A DNA stretch of 20,488 nt. Source: Chara braunii (taxonomy: Eukaryota > Streptophyta > Charophyceae > Charales > Characeae). Location: the NCBI GenBank assembly GCA_003427395.1, contig BFEA01000435.1, forward strand, positions 112,566 through 133,053, in the 5' to 3' direction. The notes below the pieces were generated by a model. The model was given only the letters and a program-made list of their open reading frames with translations, did no database searches and was not told the origin of the DNA. Each line of letters starts with the position of its first letter. Position 1 is the stretch's first letter. The position numbers and the translations under genes are program-made. Shown here piece after piece: positions 1-11,600 of this stretch.

Positions 1-135
1 TTGAGTAGTCAAGACCCTGCTGCAGCAACTTGCAATCAGACTCGTTTCATTCACACTTTTCATGCATGGGAACAGCAGCACAACAAACTGGCGACATGCG
101 CCCACTCAGTACTCAGAGATATGGCTTCCAGGTAA

Positions 136-1218
136 GAGTTCACTTCCACTGGCAGTAGGCATGGCAAGAGCCAAGTCATGGTGATTGTCGATAGATTTAG
201 CAAGTATGCTGTTTTTGTACCTTTGCCTTCAGAGACACGAACAGAGTTAGTGATCCGTAAGTTCTTTGATCACTAGGTCAGTGAGCACGGGGTCCCATTG
301 TCCATAGTTCCTGATAGAGACACCCGGTTCACGAGTCAGAACTGGCAGGAGTTGATGAGAGTCTATGGCTCTAAGTTGTTGATGTCATCTGGCCGTCATC
401 CAGAGACTAACGGTCAGACTGAACAGATGAATAAGATCCTGCAACAAGTTCTAAGAATGCAAATTAGACCAGATCAAGTTGACTGGGATGAGATGCTCCC
501 CAAGGTAGCCAGTGCTTACGACAATAGTGTGCATCTGTCTACGTGCCGCACTCCCAACGAATTGCACAAGTCCCTTAGACCGCGCAGACCATTTGAAGGA
601 CTTAACCGGGATCAGATTCATAGGCTACCGCCTGGTACTAGGGAGTTTGCTATACAGCACGATAAAGAGCTAGCTACCGTTGTAGAGAACCTCAGGAAGG
701 CCCAGCACAGAATGATAGAGCAAGCTAACAAACATCGTCGCCAGTCACAATTCCAAATAGGCGACTTAGTCTGGGTCAAGGCTAAAGATTTTACTCCTGA
801 GGATAACATCTCGCAGAAGTTACTGCCCGCGTATAGAGGACCATGGCCAGTTCTAGAAGTCAAGGGCGGAGAAGATGGGCCATCCTACACCATCGAGATT
901 CCAGTACACCTCCACACCTACCCTGTTTTCCATGCGTCAAAGTTATTGCCATGCACAGTAAGTGACCAGTTTCCATCTAGGCGATCCATGATCCCTCCAG
1001 ACATGGATGGAAGATACGACATTGACGACATTGTAGGTGAAGATGTCTTTAGAACAGGAGGTAGGGGTCGTCCATAGAAACAGTACAAGGCCCGATTTGC
1101 CTATCAAGAACCAGAAGACGACCGATGGTACACCAAAACGGAACTTCTAGAGACCGCTCCCGACATAGTCAAGGCCTACGAAAGAGATAGAAAGGGTAAA
1201 GGTCCTGCCTTGGACTGA
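136..1218 (+). pseudogene. Ty3/gypsy chromovirus integrase plus chromodomain, degraded
   Basis: This is the C-terminal part of a gypsy pol polyprotein, the integrase that inserts the cDNA copy into the host genome. The core motif VDRFSKYAVF lies near 190-220. The second catalytic Asp (in VPDRDTRF) and the Glu (in NGQTEQMN) are exactly 35 residues apart, the DD35E spacing. The first catalytic Asp falls in the poorly matching start and is not visible. A GPW-type stretch (YRGPWPVLEV) near 833 and a chromodomain-like tail (about 1015-1190: YDIDDIV, then QYKARFAYQEP and DRWYTKTELLE) place it among chromoviruses. In-frame stops interrupt it: TAA 133-135, TAG 274-276 and TAG 1075-1077, the last inside the chromodomain. 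The frame then stays open to TGA 1216-1218. The stop at 274 sits where this family normally has Trp. Bases 1-132 show no convincing match. The probable 3' LTR follows within 40 bases. Confidence 0.9.
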
Positions 1219-1256
1219 AATCTTCTCGGAGGACCTCGAAGTTAGGCCGGCGGGAG

Positions 1257-1987
1257 TGAAACGGTATTAACCAGTTCGCGGTAGCAGATGCAGATCCCAG
1301 GGCTCGATCCATAGTCCCCACCTTACCTGTGTACAGTACCTGTGTCAACACGTAGAGTTGAACCCGCGGGCTGTAGGACCGCCAGTGGTAGGTAGGTCAT
1401 AGTAGGTTATAGGGTCTAGGGGATTCGAACTGTAGACCTGTCGGATAGGAGTCTAGAGCGTCTAGAGGTCTTAGCTGTAGACTTTCCGAAGGGTCAAAGT
1501 CGTAGCTGCTACTTACTTGAAAGGGCCAGAGTTGTAGCTGCTACCAAACCGAAAGGCCAAGTAGGTGCTTCTAGAAGTGGCCTTTCGGAAGTCAGCCCAC
1601 TGTAGGTCGAGGCAAGTGGGCAAGTGGTGGGAGTCCACCGTGCAGAGTCACCAGTCGCAGTCCTGTCAGTCCGGTCCATTCCAGCAAGTACCGTCTGGGA
1701 CTGTGCACACCGTGGGCCAGGGAAACAGGGCAGACCAACGAGTCACAGAAGTATAAATCAAGAGGCCGCGCACAACCATTCATTCATTCCTGCGGAAGCC
1801 ATGCGGAAGCGCTGTCTCAGCGTCTTGTGCGAGGAGGTCTGCAGCAGGCCCGAAGTCGAAGTGGGCGAGAATGACGAAGTGTAGCCATAGCGATAGGTAG
1901 AGACAGCCAGTGTTGCCATAGCTGTAGCTTAGGGCGAAGAGTGTGTGTGTTGTGTGAGTGTCCAAAGTGTCGCGTGTGGGATATCCA
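1257..1987 (+). mobile_element. Probable 3' LTR of the left-hand chromovirus
   Basis: The region follows the integrase stop by 38 bases. A purine-rich stretch (GGCCGGCGGGAG) precedes a TG at 1257, as expected for a polypurine tract and LTR start. The region has no coding frame, contains a TATA box at 1752, and ends near CA at about 1986. There it abruptly meets the reverse-strand RNase H of another element. Inside, an 11-base word (GTAGCTGCTAC) occurs at 1502 and 1534 in a 32-bp direct repeat. The 5' LTR lies outside the window, so neither the ends nor a target-site duplication can be confirmed, and the right boundary is good only to about 10 bases. Confidence 0.6.
1752..1758 (+). promoter_or_regulatory. 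TATA box of the LTR promoter
   Basis: TATAAAT sits about 495 bases into the probable LTR, with a GC-rich stretch just after it and about 230 bases left before the LTR end. That is the usual U3/R arrangement for a gypsy LTR. Transcription would start near 1780. This is a motif and position argument only. Confidence 0.5.
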
Positions 1988-3275
1988 GGGTGATCTGTCT
2001 ACTAGATAGTGAACTATCGCTCCAAAGTAGTCAGCTCTCCTACTCAGAGCGTCCGCAACTACGTTGTATTTCCCTTTGACTGGCTTGAGCTCAAAATCAT
2101 ACTGGTCTATTTCTGCGGCCCACCTAGTAAGCTTAGGTGTCATCTTGGCCTGCATCTTTAACCATCTCAACGTCTCGTGATCGGAATAGACTTTGAAGTG
2201 CCTCCCAAGCAAGTAGTGCTTCCAGTGTTCTAACGCTTGCCTGAGAGCATAGAGTTCCCTTTCATAGGTAGATGTCGCAACCTTCTCTGAAGGCATCCTA
2301 GCAGACATGAACTCTACAGCCCGATAACCATTGGCATCGTCTTGCTGCAAAACAACACCTATGCCGTACTGACTAGCGTCCTTAGTGACGACAAAGGGTA
2401 AGGACGGATCGACCACCTTAAGGACTCGATACTCTATTAGTGTCTGCTTTAACTTCTTCATAGCAAACGTGCAGTCCTTGTCCCACTTCCAGATGGTCTC
2501 TTTCCTTAGCAATCTGCGAAGGGGCGCAGCGATAGTGGAGAAGTTCCTTACGAATTTCCGATAATAGTTTTCTAGGCCTAAGAACGACCGCAACTCTATC
2601 AACGTACGCAGTGTAGGCCAATCCCTGATCGCTGCAATCTTACTATCCTCGGGCTTGATACCGTCTCCGTCTAAGACGTGGCCTAAATACAAAACTTGGG
2701 TTTTGCCCATTCGCACTTCTTCGCATTGATCTTGAAGTTAGCTTCTCTCAACTTCTCCAAGACCTGCCTGAGATGACCCTGATGCTCTTGGAGGGTCTTA
2801 CTAAACACTAGGATATCATCTAAATAAACTACAACAAACCTATCTAACCAAGGCGTAAACAAATCATTCATACATCGCTGGAAAGTTGTTGGAGCGTTGG
2901 TTAGTCCAAAGGGCATCACGATGAACTCGCAGTGCCCGTACCTAGTCCAGAAAGTTTTCTTGTACTGATCATCAGGATGAACTTCTATCTGATGATATCC
3001 CGACTTCAAATCTACTTCGTTAAATACTTGCACCCCTGCACTCGATCCAAAAGATCATTTATTCTAGACAGTGGTTCGACATTCTTTACGGTGATAACAT
3101 TCAGACCCCTATAATCTATACACATCCTAAGCTCTCCCTCGTTCTTGGGGACAAACATAATAGGTGCTCCGTATGGAGATGAACTAGGCCTAATCCAACC
3201 CTTCTCGAGGAGCTCGTCTAATTGCTTGCGCAGCTCCTCTAACTCCCGCAGAGACATCCTATACACGGCTCCTTT
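1988..3275 (-). pseudogene. Ty3/gypsy reverse transcriptase and RNase H, degraded and truncated
   Basis: Read on the minus strand, this is the RT and RNase H part of a second gypsy pol. RT motifs in order: GWIRPSSSPYGAP and RMCIDYRGLN (near 3200-3100), FNEVDLKSGYHQI (about 3025-2985), MPFGLTNAP (about 2915) and the catalytic YLDD (about 2825). RNase H follows with its acidic residues visible in VVTKDASQYG, TYERELYAL, VYSDHETL and VVADALSRR, so all four catalytic positions survive. The frame changes three times: near 3275 (leaving protease), near 3035 and near 2705. The reading ends a few residues after the RNase H tail, at about 1990, where the + strand LTR begins. Connection domain and integrase are missing from the window and may continue to the left of the inserted element. 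The lineage resembles the left-hand chromovirus more than the third pol. Confidence 0.9.
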
Positions 3276-3966
3276 GGGGGTTCTACTGCAGGCTCAATCT
3301 CAATGCGGTGCTGGATAGGCCGCGGTACTGCTCCTGTCGACGACTTCACTAAGTCTGTGAACTCTTCCAGCAACTTGGCAATAACAGGATCTATAGGCTT
3401 CTCTTCCTTAGGCTCAGTAACTGGCCTAACATAGGCTACAAAAACCTGTTACTCTAGCTGCTCCTTTTTCACTAATCTTGCAAACGCAGGAGCGCTAAGG
3501 CAACAATGAGCCAGGGAGTCATCTACTCCTGACACATGAAACAGACGGGCAGTCTTGACACCGCCTGATGGACTACAGAGCCTACACTCGTGCTCTCTCA
3601 AGTGGAGTGTGGCCCCTGCTGCCTCTCCCCAGTCCATACCTAGGACTATGTCAAACGGGAGGCTATCCTCTACGACGAGAGTCAGGGAATGGAGGACTTT
3701 CTCCACCTTCCCATCCTGTTGAACTGTTCTAGGCAGAAATACGCCTGACTCCCTCTACGTACTCCTCTACTCGCATGGTACGATTGTCCGTGAGGATATT
3801 ATGGGGTCTGCCAATCTTTAGACTTTCAACTGCAACTTCAGCTTTTGCAGCGCCTTCCTACTGATATAACTGCGAGTGGCTCCACTATCCTCTAAGGCGC
3901 CAACTCGGGCTTTAAAAATCTCTGTATCTAATAATATAAGTTTCCCCTTATTCTCGACTAAGGAAA
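3276..3966 (-). pseudogene. Ty3/gypsy aspartic protease and PR-RT linker, degraded
   Basis: This is the minus-strand continuation upstream of the RT. The retropepsin active site is DSG (bases 3881-3889, in ALEDSGATRSYIS) and the C-terminal flap-side motif is PFDIVLGMDWGE near 3640. Four stops share this frame: at 3818-3820, two near 3740-3775, and TAA 3449-3451. The frame itself is kept from 3966 to about 3280. The linker to RT (PVIAKLLEEFTDL and PRPIQHRIEIEP) is readable. Upstream of about 3960 the homology stops and gives way to a charged Lys/Glu-rich sequence read on the opposite strand. The gag and 5' LTR of this element are therefore absent here. Confidence 0.85.
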
Positions 3967-5046
3967 GAAGAGGAGGAGCAAGCCGCCCAGCGCGCGAAAA
4001 AGAGAAAGACGGAAGAGAGGTCAAAGAAAGCAGCAAAAGGAGAAAGCTCGCGGAAACAGAAGTACACGGTACCATTAGAAGATGGCCTATACATTGAAGC
4101 CTTGGTCGATAGGCTTCTAGAGGGTCATAATGCCCTGCTTAATTTGAAGGATATCCTCGCTTCAGCGCCTAAGCTTAGGGAAGGATTCAAAACGCGACTC
4201 TCTCATCGAAGGGTGGCGAGCGTACGACTAGGAGATCTCATCCCTGCCGAGGCTCATTGGGCAGTTCCTGGGAGGAAAATGGATTGGAAATTGGTCGGGA
4301 CTGGGAGTGTGAACCTGAGTATAAAGGGTAAGCCGTGTAGCGGAATGCTGGATACAAGAGCGGAGATGAATATCATTAAGGAATCTGACGCACTCCGCTT
4401 GGGGATGGACATCGATCGAATGGACTCAAGATTCCTCCATGGCGCAAGTGGGAAGACTCCTTTTACTGGGACAACATCAAATGTGGTGATTGAAATCGGG
4501 AAAGTGAAGGTGCGGTCCTACTTCTTCGTTATGCCCGATTTGTACCATCCTCTCCTGCTGGGAAGGTCATTCCTTTGCCGCATTGAATCGATGATACTCG
4601 ACAAGCATGACAACACAATGTACGTCATCTTAAGTGATCCAGTCTGCGGCAACTACGAGATCATCACCTGTCACAATACAGGACCTCGTAGCTTGAGGAA
4701 TAGGCCGAACCCAGGTTCCTATACCTTTGAGGAATCTGAAGGGGAGAGGAGGAAATTAATGGGTGAAGACGAAAAGGAATGTGAGCCTACTGGCGAGATG
4801 TGCTGAAGCCTAACCAGCATCAAGGATGCTATGGAGATAGTGTCGTCATATGGGATGGCAGATCCCATTGCTGTAGAGGCTTTGAGAGAGAGAATAGTGG
4901 AAGATTCCGGTGAGGGAGAAATGAAGCTTGTATATCGATTACCGACAAGGACAAGTGAGCCCGGGGTACCTCAGAATCGTGCTGCAAGCCAACCTTTTTT
5001 AGGGGTGGGCTTAAGCAGGGCTCCAAAAGGAGGTACAAACGCGTGA
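3961..5046 (+). pseudogene. Ty3/gypsy pol N-part: Gag/pol linker and aspartic protease
   Basis: One frame runs from about 3961 to TGA 5044-5046, broken only by TGA 4804-4806. It starts with a Lys/Glu/Arg-rich stretch typical of a gag C-terminus, then YTVPLEDGLYIEALVD, then a protease domain. The retropepsin motif should be D-T-G but reads D-T-R at 4351-4359, a Gly-to-Arg change one G-to-A step away, so the enzyme would be dead. The second half of the protease fold is clear in FFVMPDLYHPLLLGRSF. The tail (TGPRSLRNRPNPGSYT and an acidic stretch) leads into RT. No ATG, gag or LTR precedes it; the 5' end directly abuts the reverse-strand protease of another element. Confidence 0.85.
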
Positions 5047-6192
5047 GTGAGAAGAGTCATCACGTTCCTGTCTTCATAACTGCGGAAGAAGAGTTCTACT
5101 ATGAGCAGGAACGTGAGTTGATACGGCAAATGAAGGAGGATGCAGAACATGGGCCGTGCCGTATCAATGAGAGGACTGAGGGAGACCTGATAATAGGAGA
5201 GCCAAGATTCCTCACTCCACAAGAGAAGACCCTTATGGTAGAGGTAATGAAGGAGCGGCATCGCGCATATGCGTTTGGCGATGATGAGCACGGGCGCCTT
5301 GATGTGGATAAAGTTCCGATGATCCGGATCCACACTGTGCCTCATGTACCATGGAATTTGCGAGGGCCACGCTATCCTAATCCGGTATAGGAACGGAGAG
5401 TAGTCGACTACTTGGATGACAAGATTCATTCTCATGTAGCCGACTATTCAAGTGGACCTTACGCATCACCGTGGTTCTGCTTTATCAAGCGGAACGGTAC
5501 CCTGAGGTGGGTGCAGGACCTTCATCGCCTGAATGCGGTAACGATACGAGATGCGGGAGGTTTGCCGAACGCAGATGCGCTGTCAGAATCTTGTGCTGGC
5601 AGGCCTATCATTTCCTTGATAGACCTGTACTCGGGGTACGATCAGTTCCCGGTGTAGCCACCTGATAGACCTATGACTGCGATGCATACACCAAGAGGAC
5701 TAATCCATATGAACGTGGCGCCACAAGGGTGGACGAATGCTGTGGCGATGGTGCAGAGGCATATGGTTTCGCGTTATGCAGACGATTAGTCCACATCTTA
5801 CGCAACCATACATTGACGATTTGGCCGTGAAAGGCCGGAAGAAGAAGGATGCGACGGAAGTTATGCTTGGGGTAAGGAAATTCGTCTGGGATCATATACA
5901 AGATATTGTTTGGATTCTTGACATTTTGAGGGATTACAACCTTACCGCGAGCGGACTGAAGTCGAAACAGTGTATGCGGGAGACAACCATATTAGGCTTC
6001 GTATGTAACGAGAGCGGTCGTCGCATTGACATCAAGAAAACTAACAAGATACTCGAATGGCGGGTGCCATTCAAATCTGTTAGTGAAATTCGTAGCTTCC
6101 TGGGGACATGTGGCTTTTGGCGAGTTTTCATTAAGAAGTTCGCTGAGAAGACAGAGCAGTTGAGGAAGTTTGTCAGGAAGGATCAAGAATGA
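5043..6192 (+). pseudogene. Ty3/gypsy reverse transcriptase, degraded
   Basis: Continuation of the third pol. The frame shifts by one base near 5044. RT begins with an acidic N-terminal segment, then PYASPWFCFIKRNGTLRWVQDLHRLN seen in pieces from 5459, the catalytic region ISLIDLYSGYDQF (about 5610-5650), MHTPRGLIHMNVAPQGW (about 5680-5730) and the polymerase motif YIDDL (about 5807-5821). The thumb region includes EIRSFLGTCGFW near 6100. Damage: TAG 5388-5390, TAG 5655-5657, a frameshift between about 5770 and 5800 just before YIDDL, and TGA 6190-6192, where related proteins have Trp. The metal-binding acidic residues themselves are intact, so inactivation is by frame and stops. Confidence 0.9.
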
Positions 6193-6616
6193 GAATGGGA
6201 TAAGAAGTTGGAAGGAGTTGTAAGTAGTTTGAAAAGGGAGTTCAGAGAAGGTGGTCTGGTGTTGGGAGTTCCTGACTTCGAAGCAACGCCAAAACATCCT
6301 TTCATCGTAGAGACCGATGCAGGGCCTACAACTCTGGGCGACATTCTGATCCAAGCTGATGTAAATGGCGAGGAGAGGCCTTTGAGGTTCAAGAGTCGAA
6401 CCTTGAATGACACTGAGAGAAACTACTCACAGTTCAACCTACCTTTTCAGAAGGAGGTTTGTGCTGAGAGTCGATCCGACCGCATTGGCCGGTTCATTAA
6501 GAAACTACGCACCGTCAGACCCAACTATTGCCAGATGACTCACGTATTTGTGGATGTTTGACTCTGAGTTGGAACGCATACCTGGGAATAAGAATCGGGC
6601 TGACGGGCTTAGTCGG
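6193..6616 (+). pseudogene. Ty3/gypsy RNase H with internal deletion
   Basis: This domain degrades the RNA strand during reverse transcription. It starts after the stop at 6190 with EWDKKLEGVV. It shows the first Asp in FIVETDAGPTTLG (near 6310) and an ERNYSQF segment near 6415. Around 6465-6470 a stretch expected in the family, about 20 residues, is missing and the frame jumps. The continuation is in another frame: RVDPTALAGSL, then a TGA at 6536-6538, then TYLWMFDSELERIPGNKN and the terminal RADGLSR near 6598-6616. An 8-residue insert-like NLPFQKEV also sits near 6440. The deletion removes the fold's centre, so it cannot be functional even if the stops were ignored. Confidence 0.85.
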
Positions 6617-8302
6617 ATCAATTGGGATAAGTCCGGCGATGGAGTTAATGAGGATATACCTCTGGTGGATGCATTCCTCGATGAGGAGGAGGACGTGAAA
6701 CTCCATATCAATGGACATGTCGTTGGGATCAGTGGATTCACTGTGCAAGGACAATCTGTTTTTCTTGCTTATGGAGGGTACGTGAAGCGAGCGGATATAG
6801 TCCTCAAAAACTTCGTGGAAGAGGATCCTTGGGGAGGGAAGGATGTTGAGTGGATGGCTAAGTTCGCATTGGCAGAGACCTTCCGAGTAGGAGCTTACTC
6901 AGTCGACGCTCAAGCAAGGTATGCGGCAGATTTCCTCGTCAACTCAATTGTTCAAGTGCACGAGGATGGAGAAGGGAATCAAGACCCTGTTAGAGATATG
7001 GAAGAAGACGAGTTTGAGGAAGGAGAGATAATGAAAGTTTTTCGTGCAGATGAGTACGAAGGCGTCTACCGTGAACTAGGTTTGCTTCTCTCATGTGAGA
7101 TCATAGAAAGAGAAGCAACTAAGAAGGTACTCGAGATGCGACCTCGCTTTTTAGTCCGAGATGGACACCTTTTCATCAAAAACGAGATTTGCAACCCGAG
7201 AAGGGTGATCTGCGGCCGAAATCGTCAGATAGACGTTATAGCTGCACTTCATGATGGGCCCGCAGGTGGTCACAGAGCATTTGCCTTGACATATGCGAAG
7301 GCGCGTGAACTTTATTATTGGGAATGAATGACTGAGATGATTCGCAAGTATTGCGAGTCATGTATTCCATGTCAAATCAGGGCATCGACTATGTACAAGG
7401 AGCCATTGCACCCACGAATTGTGCGAGATGCAGGAGCAGTGGTCCATTTGGACCTACTGGCAATGCCTCAGGGAGTGGGCGGCTACAACTACATCTTCGA
7501 CGCACGGGATAATCTTACGGGGTTTGTTGATAGGCGAGCCATACGCACCAAGACGGGTGAGACATTGGTTTTGTGCATCCCCGAATATTTCCTCAGGTAT
7601 CCTTTCGTAGTGGAATTTGTGATGGACAAGGGGTCAGAGTTCACTTGTGGAGAAGTGCAAATCTTGTTGCAAAAGTATGGCGTACAAGCCAGCTACACGA
7701 CTAGGGCACATCCGCAGGCGAATGCTCCAGTTGAGAGAGGGCATACCACCATCACGAATCTACTAGCGAAATGGACGAACGACAGGGAGAATCAGTGACC
7801 TAAGCATCTGCGCGCAACATTCTTCGTCGAAAATATTACGATTAAGAGGTCCACGAAGTACGCGCCAGCAACGCTATGGTATGGAAAGCATGCCACCCTT
7901 CCGATAGAGAGCTTTCTGAAGACATGGAGGAGGCAGGATATGGAAAGCACCTTGTCCTTCGAGGAATTGCTGGATTTGCGGGCCAGACAAGTTGGCATCG
8001 CAGAAGAGAGGATCCAGGAAGCTGCAGATCAAATAACGGACAGTTGGTTAGGGGACAAGGAGAGGTGGGATCTCCTCCCACGAGTCAGGAAGGAGCCACT
8101 AGAAGTTGGAGATGTGGTGCTATTATACGCCTTGTCGCTAGAAAAACAGTGGTCGCGCAAGTTGGACAAGCGGTGGTTAGGCCCGTATCGCATTAGACGG
8201 TGTGGGCAGCATGAAGCATATAAAATTGAAGAGCTTAACGGCACGTCGTGGAGAGATTGGGTCTCCGGTTCGAAACTGAAAAAGTTCAAAGCACGAGACT
8301 AA
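6617..8302 (+). pseudogene. Ty3/gypsy integrase with GPY-type C-terminus
   Basis: Single frame with two internal stops, TGA 7325-7327 and TGA 7796-7798. After an acidic linker of about 200 residues comes the zinc-binding HHCC region (His in ALHDGPAGGH near 7250; the Cys pair in CESCIPCQ near 7355-7380). The core has Asp at 7451-7453, Asp at 7625-7627 and Glu at 7733-7735; the last two are 35 residues apart, the DD35E spacing. The C-terminal DNA-binding part carries LDKRWLGPYRIRR (about 8163-8200) and ends SKLKKFKARD at TAA 8300-8302. No chromodomain follows, unlike the left-hand element. The stop at 7796 is at a position where Trp is expected. All catalytic residues are retained; only the stops kill it. 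Confidence 0.92.
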
Positions 8303-8303
8303 G

Positions 8304-8560
8304 GTAAGGGCGATGGAAAGACACCGTGAGTAGAAATAGAATTCGATTCCTCGTCTTACTCTATGGTACTCTGCATTAGTGATGGGATATAATTGTGTGC
8401 TATTATTTAGATAGGTCTTCGTATGAGTTCTAGTTCGTCAGTCAGGTCAGTCGTCTGAGGGTATGAAAGATCTGCTAGGGTCAGCCAGCAAAGGCATTCC
8501 TCATTCCTCTCTTGTGCTTACTTTTGTTTCCTCTATCGTCCGTCCTTCTTATTTGTGTAG
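8304..8560 (+). other. Possible intron or leader between pol and the Gag-like frame
   Basis: Immediately after the pol stop the sequence reads AAG|GTAAGG, a near-perfect 5' splice donor with GT at 8304. A long pyrimidine-rich stretch (about 8491-8550) ends in TTTGTGTAG at 8560, a good 3' acceptor. The downstream Gag-like ATG is at 8604. Together these fit a 257-base intron or a subgenomic-RNA leader. No branch point was identified and there are no transcript data, so this rests on motif resemblance only. No LTR is recognisable in this interval. Confidence 0.3.
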
Positions 8561-8603
8561 GGTTGGCTTTTCGAAGTTGGCCATTATTTTGAGGGGCGTG
8601 AGG

Positions 8604-11600
8604 ATGGCGGGACAGGAGTATGAGCGACTAACCACGTCTTTGATATTGGACCAATTCCGTTACGGGGGTGGACATGTATTTTCATTTTTGGACGGGTTAG
8701 TTAGGCAGGTTTGGATCCTTCGGTTAGATTTTGCTCAGATGACTGAGAGGGTCTGGGGTACGGGCAACTATGAGGAGCGTGTGGCTTAGATCGTGAGAGA
8801 GTCATTGGATTGGAGGCAGTTCGCCGGGCGGATGCTGAGATTGCGGCCTCAGCCCATTGATCGACAGGGTAGGCCCATGCGGTTTGATGGGGCTAACCTG
8901 GATGAGTTCCTTGAGGTTTTCGTCATTTTTGGGGATGGGCAGAGATGGACCGAGGCGCGGAGGGTTAGGCAGGTACGACACTGGGTTGTCCCGGATCTTA
9001 GACATGAGGTGAGTGCCATGTCACACACAGTGCAGGCTTGGGAGGAGCTTATAGCGACGCTTAGAGGGGCGTTCACCGCAGACAGACGACGCAGGCTGCG
9101 CAGAGAGGTTGGGGATCATATCCCGGAGCTCAGGGTACGCCCACGAGCGCAGCCAGAGAGGGATGAGGATGATGAGGGGCGATTGCGACAGCGGCAGAGA
9201 GAGAGTGAGCAGCCATAGATCCCACGCAGACCGAGGACAGGCAAGCGTCAAGGATGTCAGGATAGAGGGGATGACTTAGAGGAGAGTGATCACGTGTTGA
9301 CGGTTCATATTGGGAGAACCCTCCCGACATGTGATGTGGGGGAGGAGGTTTTGTTAGTAGGGTCTCAGAGACAGAGTGTCTTATCTACAAAGATTGGGAC
9401 GGTGCCAGCGCCAGAGACATGTCCGGCTGAGATAGGGATTAGAGACCGTGGTGCGCTTGAGACAGATCGGACTACTCCACCTACACCCATACGGGATGGG
9501 GAGGAGGCTTCCCTACAGCTTGTGTTGACGATTGCTTCGGCCCGGCCTACAGAGACAGATACCATGGAGGGAGTGGTTTCCGATGCTGCATCGGAGAGGC
9601 CTTATCGATGGAGAGACACACGGGACATGGCATTAAACCTCCCACAAAGGGAGCTACTGCTTATGATAGGGTCTGCCACTATAGGACCGATGCAGGAGCA
9701 CGAGGAGCCTCAACCTGAGTGGCCGCGAGAGACGACGCCGATGCATGATGAGCTAGGGTATGATGGGCAGAGGGTCCAGTCTCGGTCAGAGCCGACAGTG
9801 GAGGATGGTGAGAGAGGTGCGATGAGACCCTTATCATTGGACGGATCACCATTACTGAGCGAGAGTCGATTGGTTGAGCATCCAACTGAGCCTGAGGGTT
9901 CATTGACTGCCCAACTATATGGCATGGAGTCTCCTAGGATGCAGATGCGACAGGAGGTATCCCAACCCTCGCCCATGGACATGGAGACAGAGCGAGTTGA
10001 GGCCAAGGTTTTGGGGCTAGATAGAGAGGGTCTCATAGAGGACATGGAGACCCAGCGAGTGGAGACATCACCACTAGACTTTGGGGATACTCCACGACGA
10101 GATGGTGATCAGACTTAGGCCAGTATGAGGGACCACATTGAGGTCGGCGCGGAGCATACCCAAGACGCATCTCCGACTCATGAGGAGGAGAGCTTGCCGG
10201 AGTCTCGGGGACCGATAGATCATGAGCCTATCATGAGGGATGCATGGCTAGCCGAGGAGATGGGACGGATGCCATCATTACATTTTTCAGGCTGACTGGC
10301 TTTTGAGCGACTGGGCCAGGCCGCGAGACCACACTTGTCGGCTGATCAGACCACTGGTGGGCTCAGGGTACTGTATGATGACTTAACCTTGTAAAGAAAC
10401 TATATTGGTAGTGACCTCGTAGCAGCTCGACAGGCGATAGAGCAGGTTCGGGATTACACGAGGAGAGTTGCCATCTGATCCTTTGAGTTGAGTTGCGACA
10501 GACAAATGAAGCACGATGCACTGAAAGAGGTGGTGAGTGATCTCCGTACATTTATTGAGGGGAAGGAAGTCCAGACTCTAGAGGAGGCCGAGGCGGTCCT
10601 CAGGATTCAGGAGAGAGAGGCGAGTGATTGGCGAGCCCAGGTTCAGAGGGTGCTCATGGAGTATGAGCCACCTGCTAACGCGACAGATAGAGATAGGCTC
10701 GAGCGCAGAGTTGTCCTTGAGACCGTGCGATCATCTCAGTTGGAGAGCCAGGTATCGACTCTTGTCAGGTTACAGCGAGAGACTGAGGAGCAGACACAAA
10801 GACTCTTCTATGAGGATGCGGCCACAGCCGGATGGCAGGAGGAGGTTAGGATGAGGAGACGGACAGGAGAGGAGCCTACGCCTGAGGGCGAGCGTACACA
10901 GGTGGAGGAGGGGCTTCACGCGAGATTGTTGTCTGATACCTCAGTGCGAGAGTTGGTGGGAGTGATGGAGCATGTCGGGAGACTCACGCAGACCGAGGTT
11001 GCACAAGGGGAGGTGCTTCAAGGTGCAGTACAGAGGATCGGTGCTCTGGAGCGGGAGAACAGAGGACTGAGGGACACGGTACGTGATCTTGTCACCAGCG
11101 CCGAGTGGGCAAGACAGTCCATCTCGAGGATCGAGCAGAGGATTACTGACCTAGAGGAGAGTCGGAGCCGTCAGGCCACGACAGATGTGGTCGACGGGAG
11201 GAAAACTGAGGAGCAGCGGATTCCTATTGGACAGGCATATGTCTCTCATGAGGTAGAGCAAGGTGGAGTGAGACTGGATATCCCACGGCGAGACTCCCCG
11301 ACGGAGGAGTCACTTGGGGCTATGAGGATGACATGTGAGGAGGCAGCAGTCGTCGACAAGCTCATGCTTGAGCCAGACGAGATCCAGAGGAGGGGAGAGG
11401 CAGAGGCACAAGGTTTGGACTGGGTCCCTCCCTCAAAGTTGGCGGTTCAGAGGGATGCATGGCGAGGATTGGGTGGCAGACATGACGAGCGAGAGAGAGT
11501 TTCAGAGCTACGAGATGTCATGCCACAGGAGGACACGAGCGGGTCAGCAACAGTACTGCCGACGACTCTGCCGCTTACACCAGCTCGAGTCTCGGGGCCG

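Noticed and set aside
1624-1965. Overlapping open frames of 60-86 codons inside the LTR
   Set aside because: They show no domain pattern and overlap each other on both strands; they are chance frames.
2985-3000. CTGATGA word suggesting a hammerhead ribozyme
   Set aside because: It lies inside the RT coding region and lacks the GAAA partner and flanking stems.
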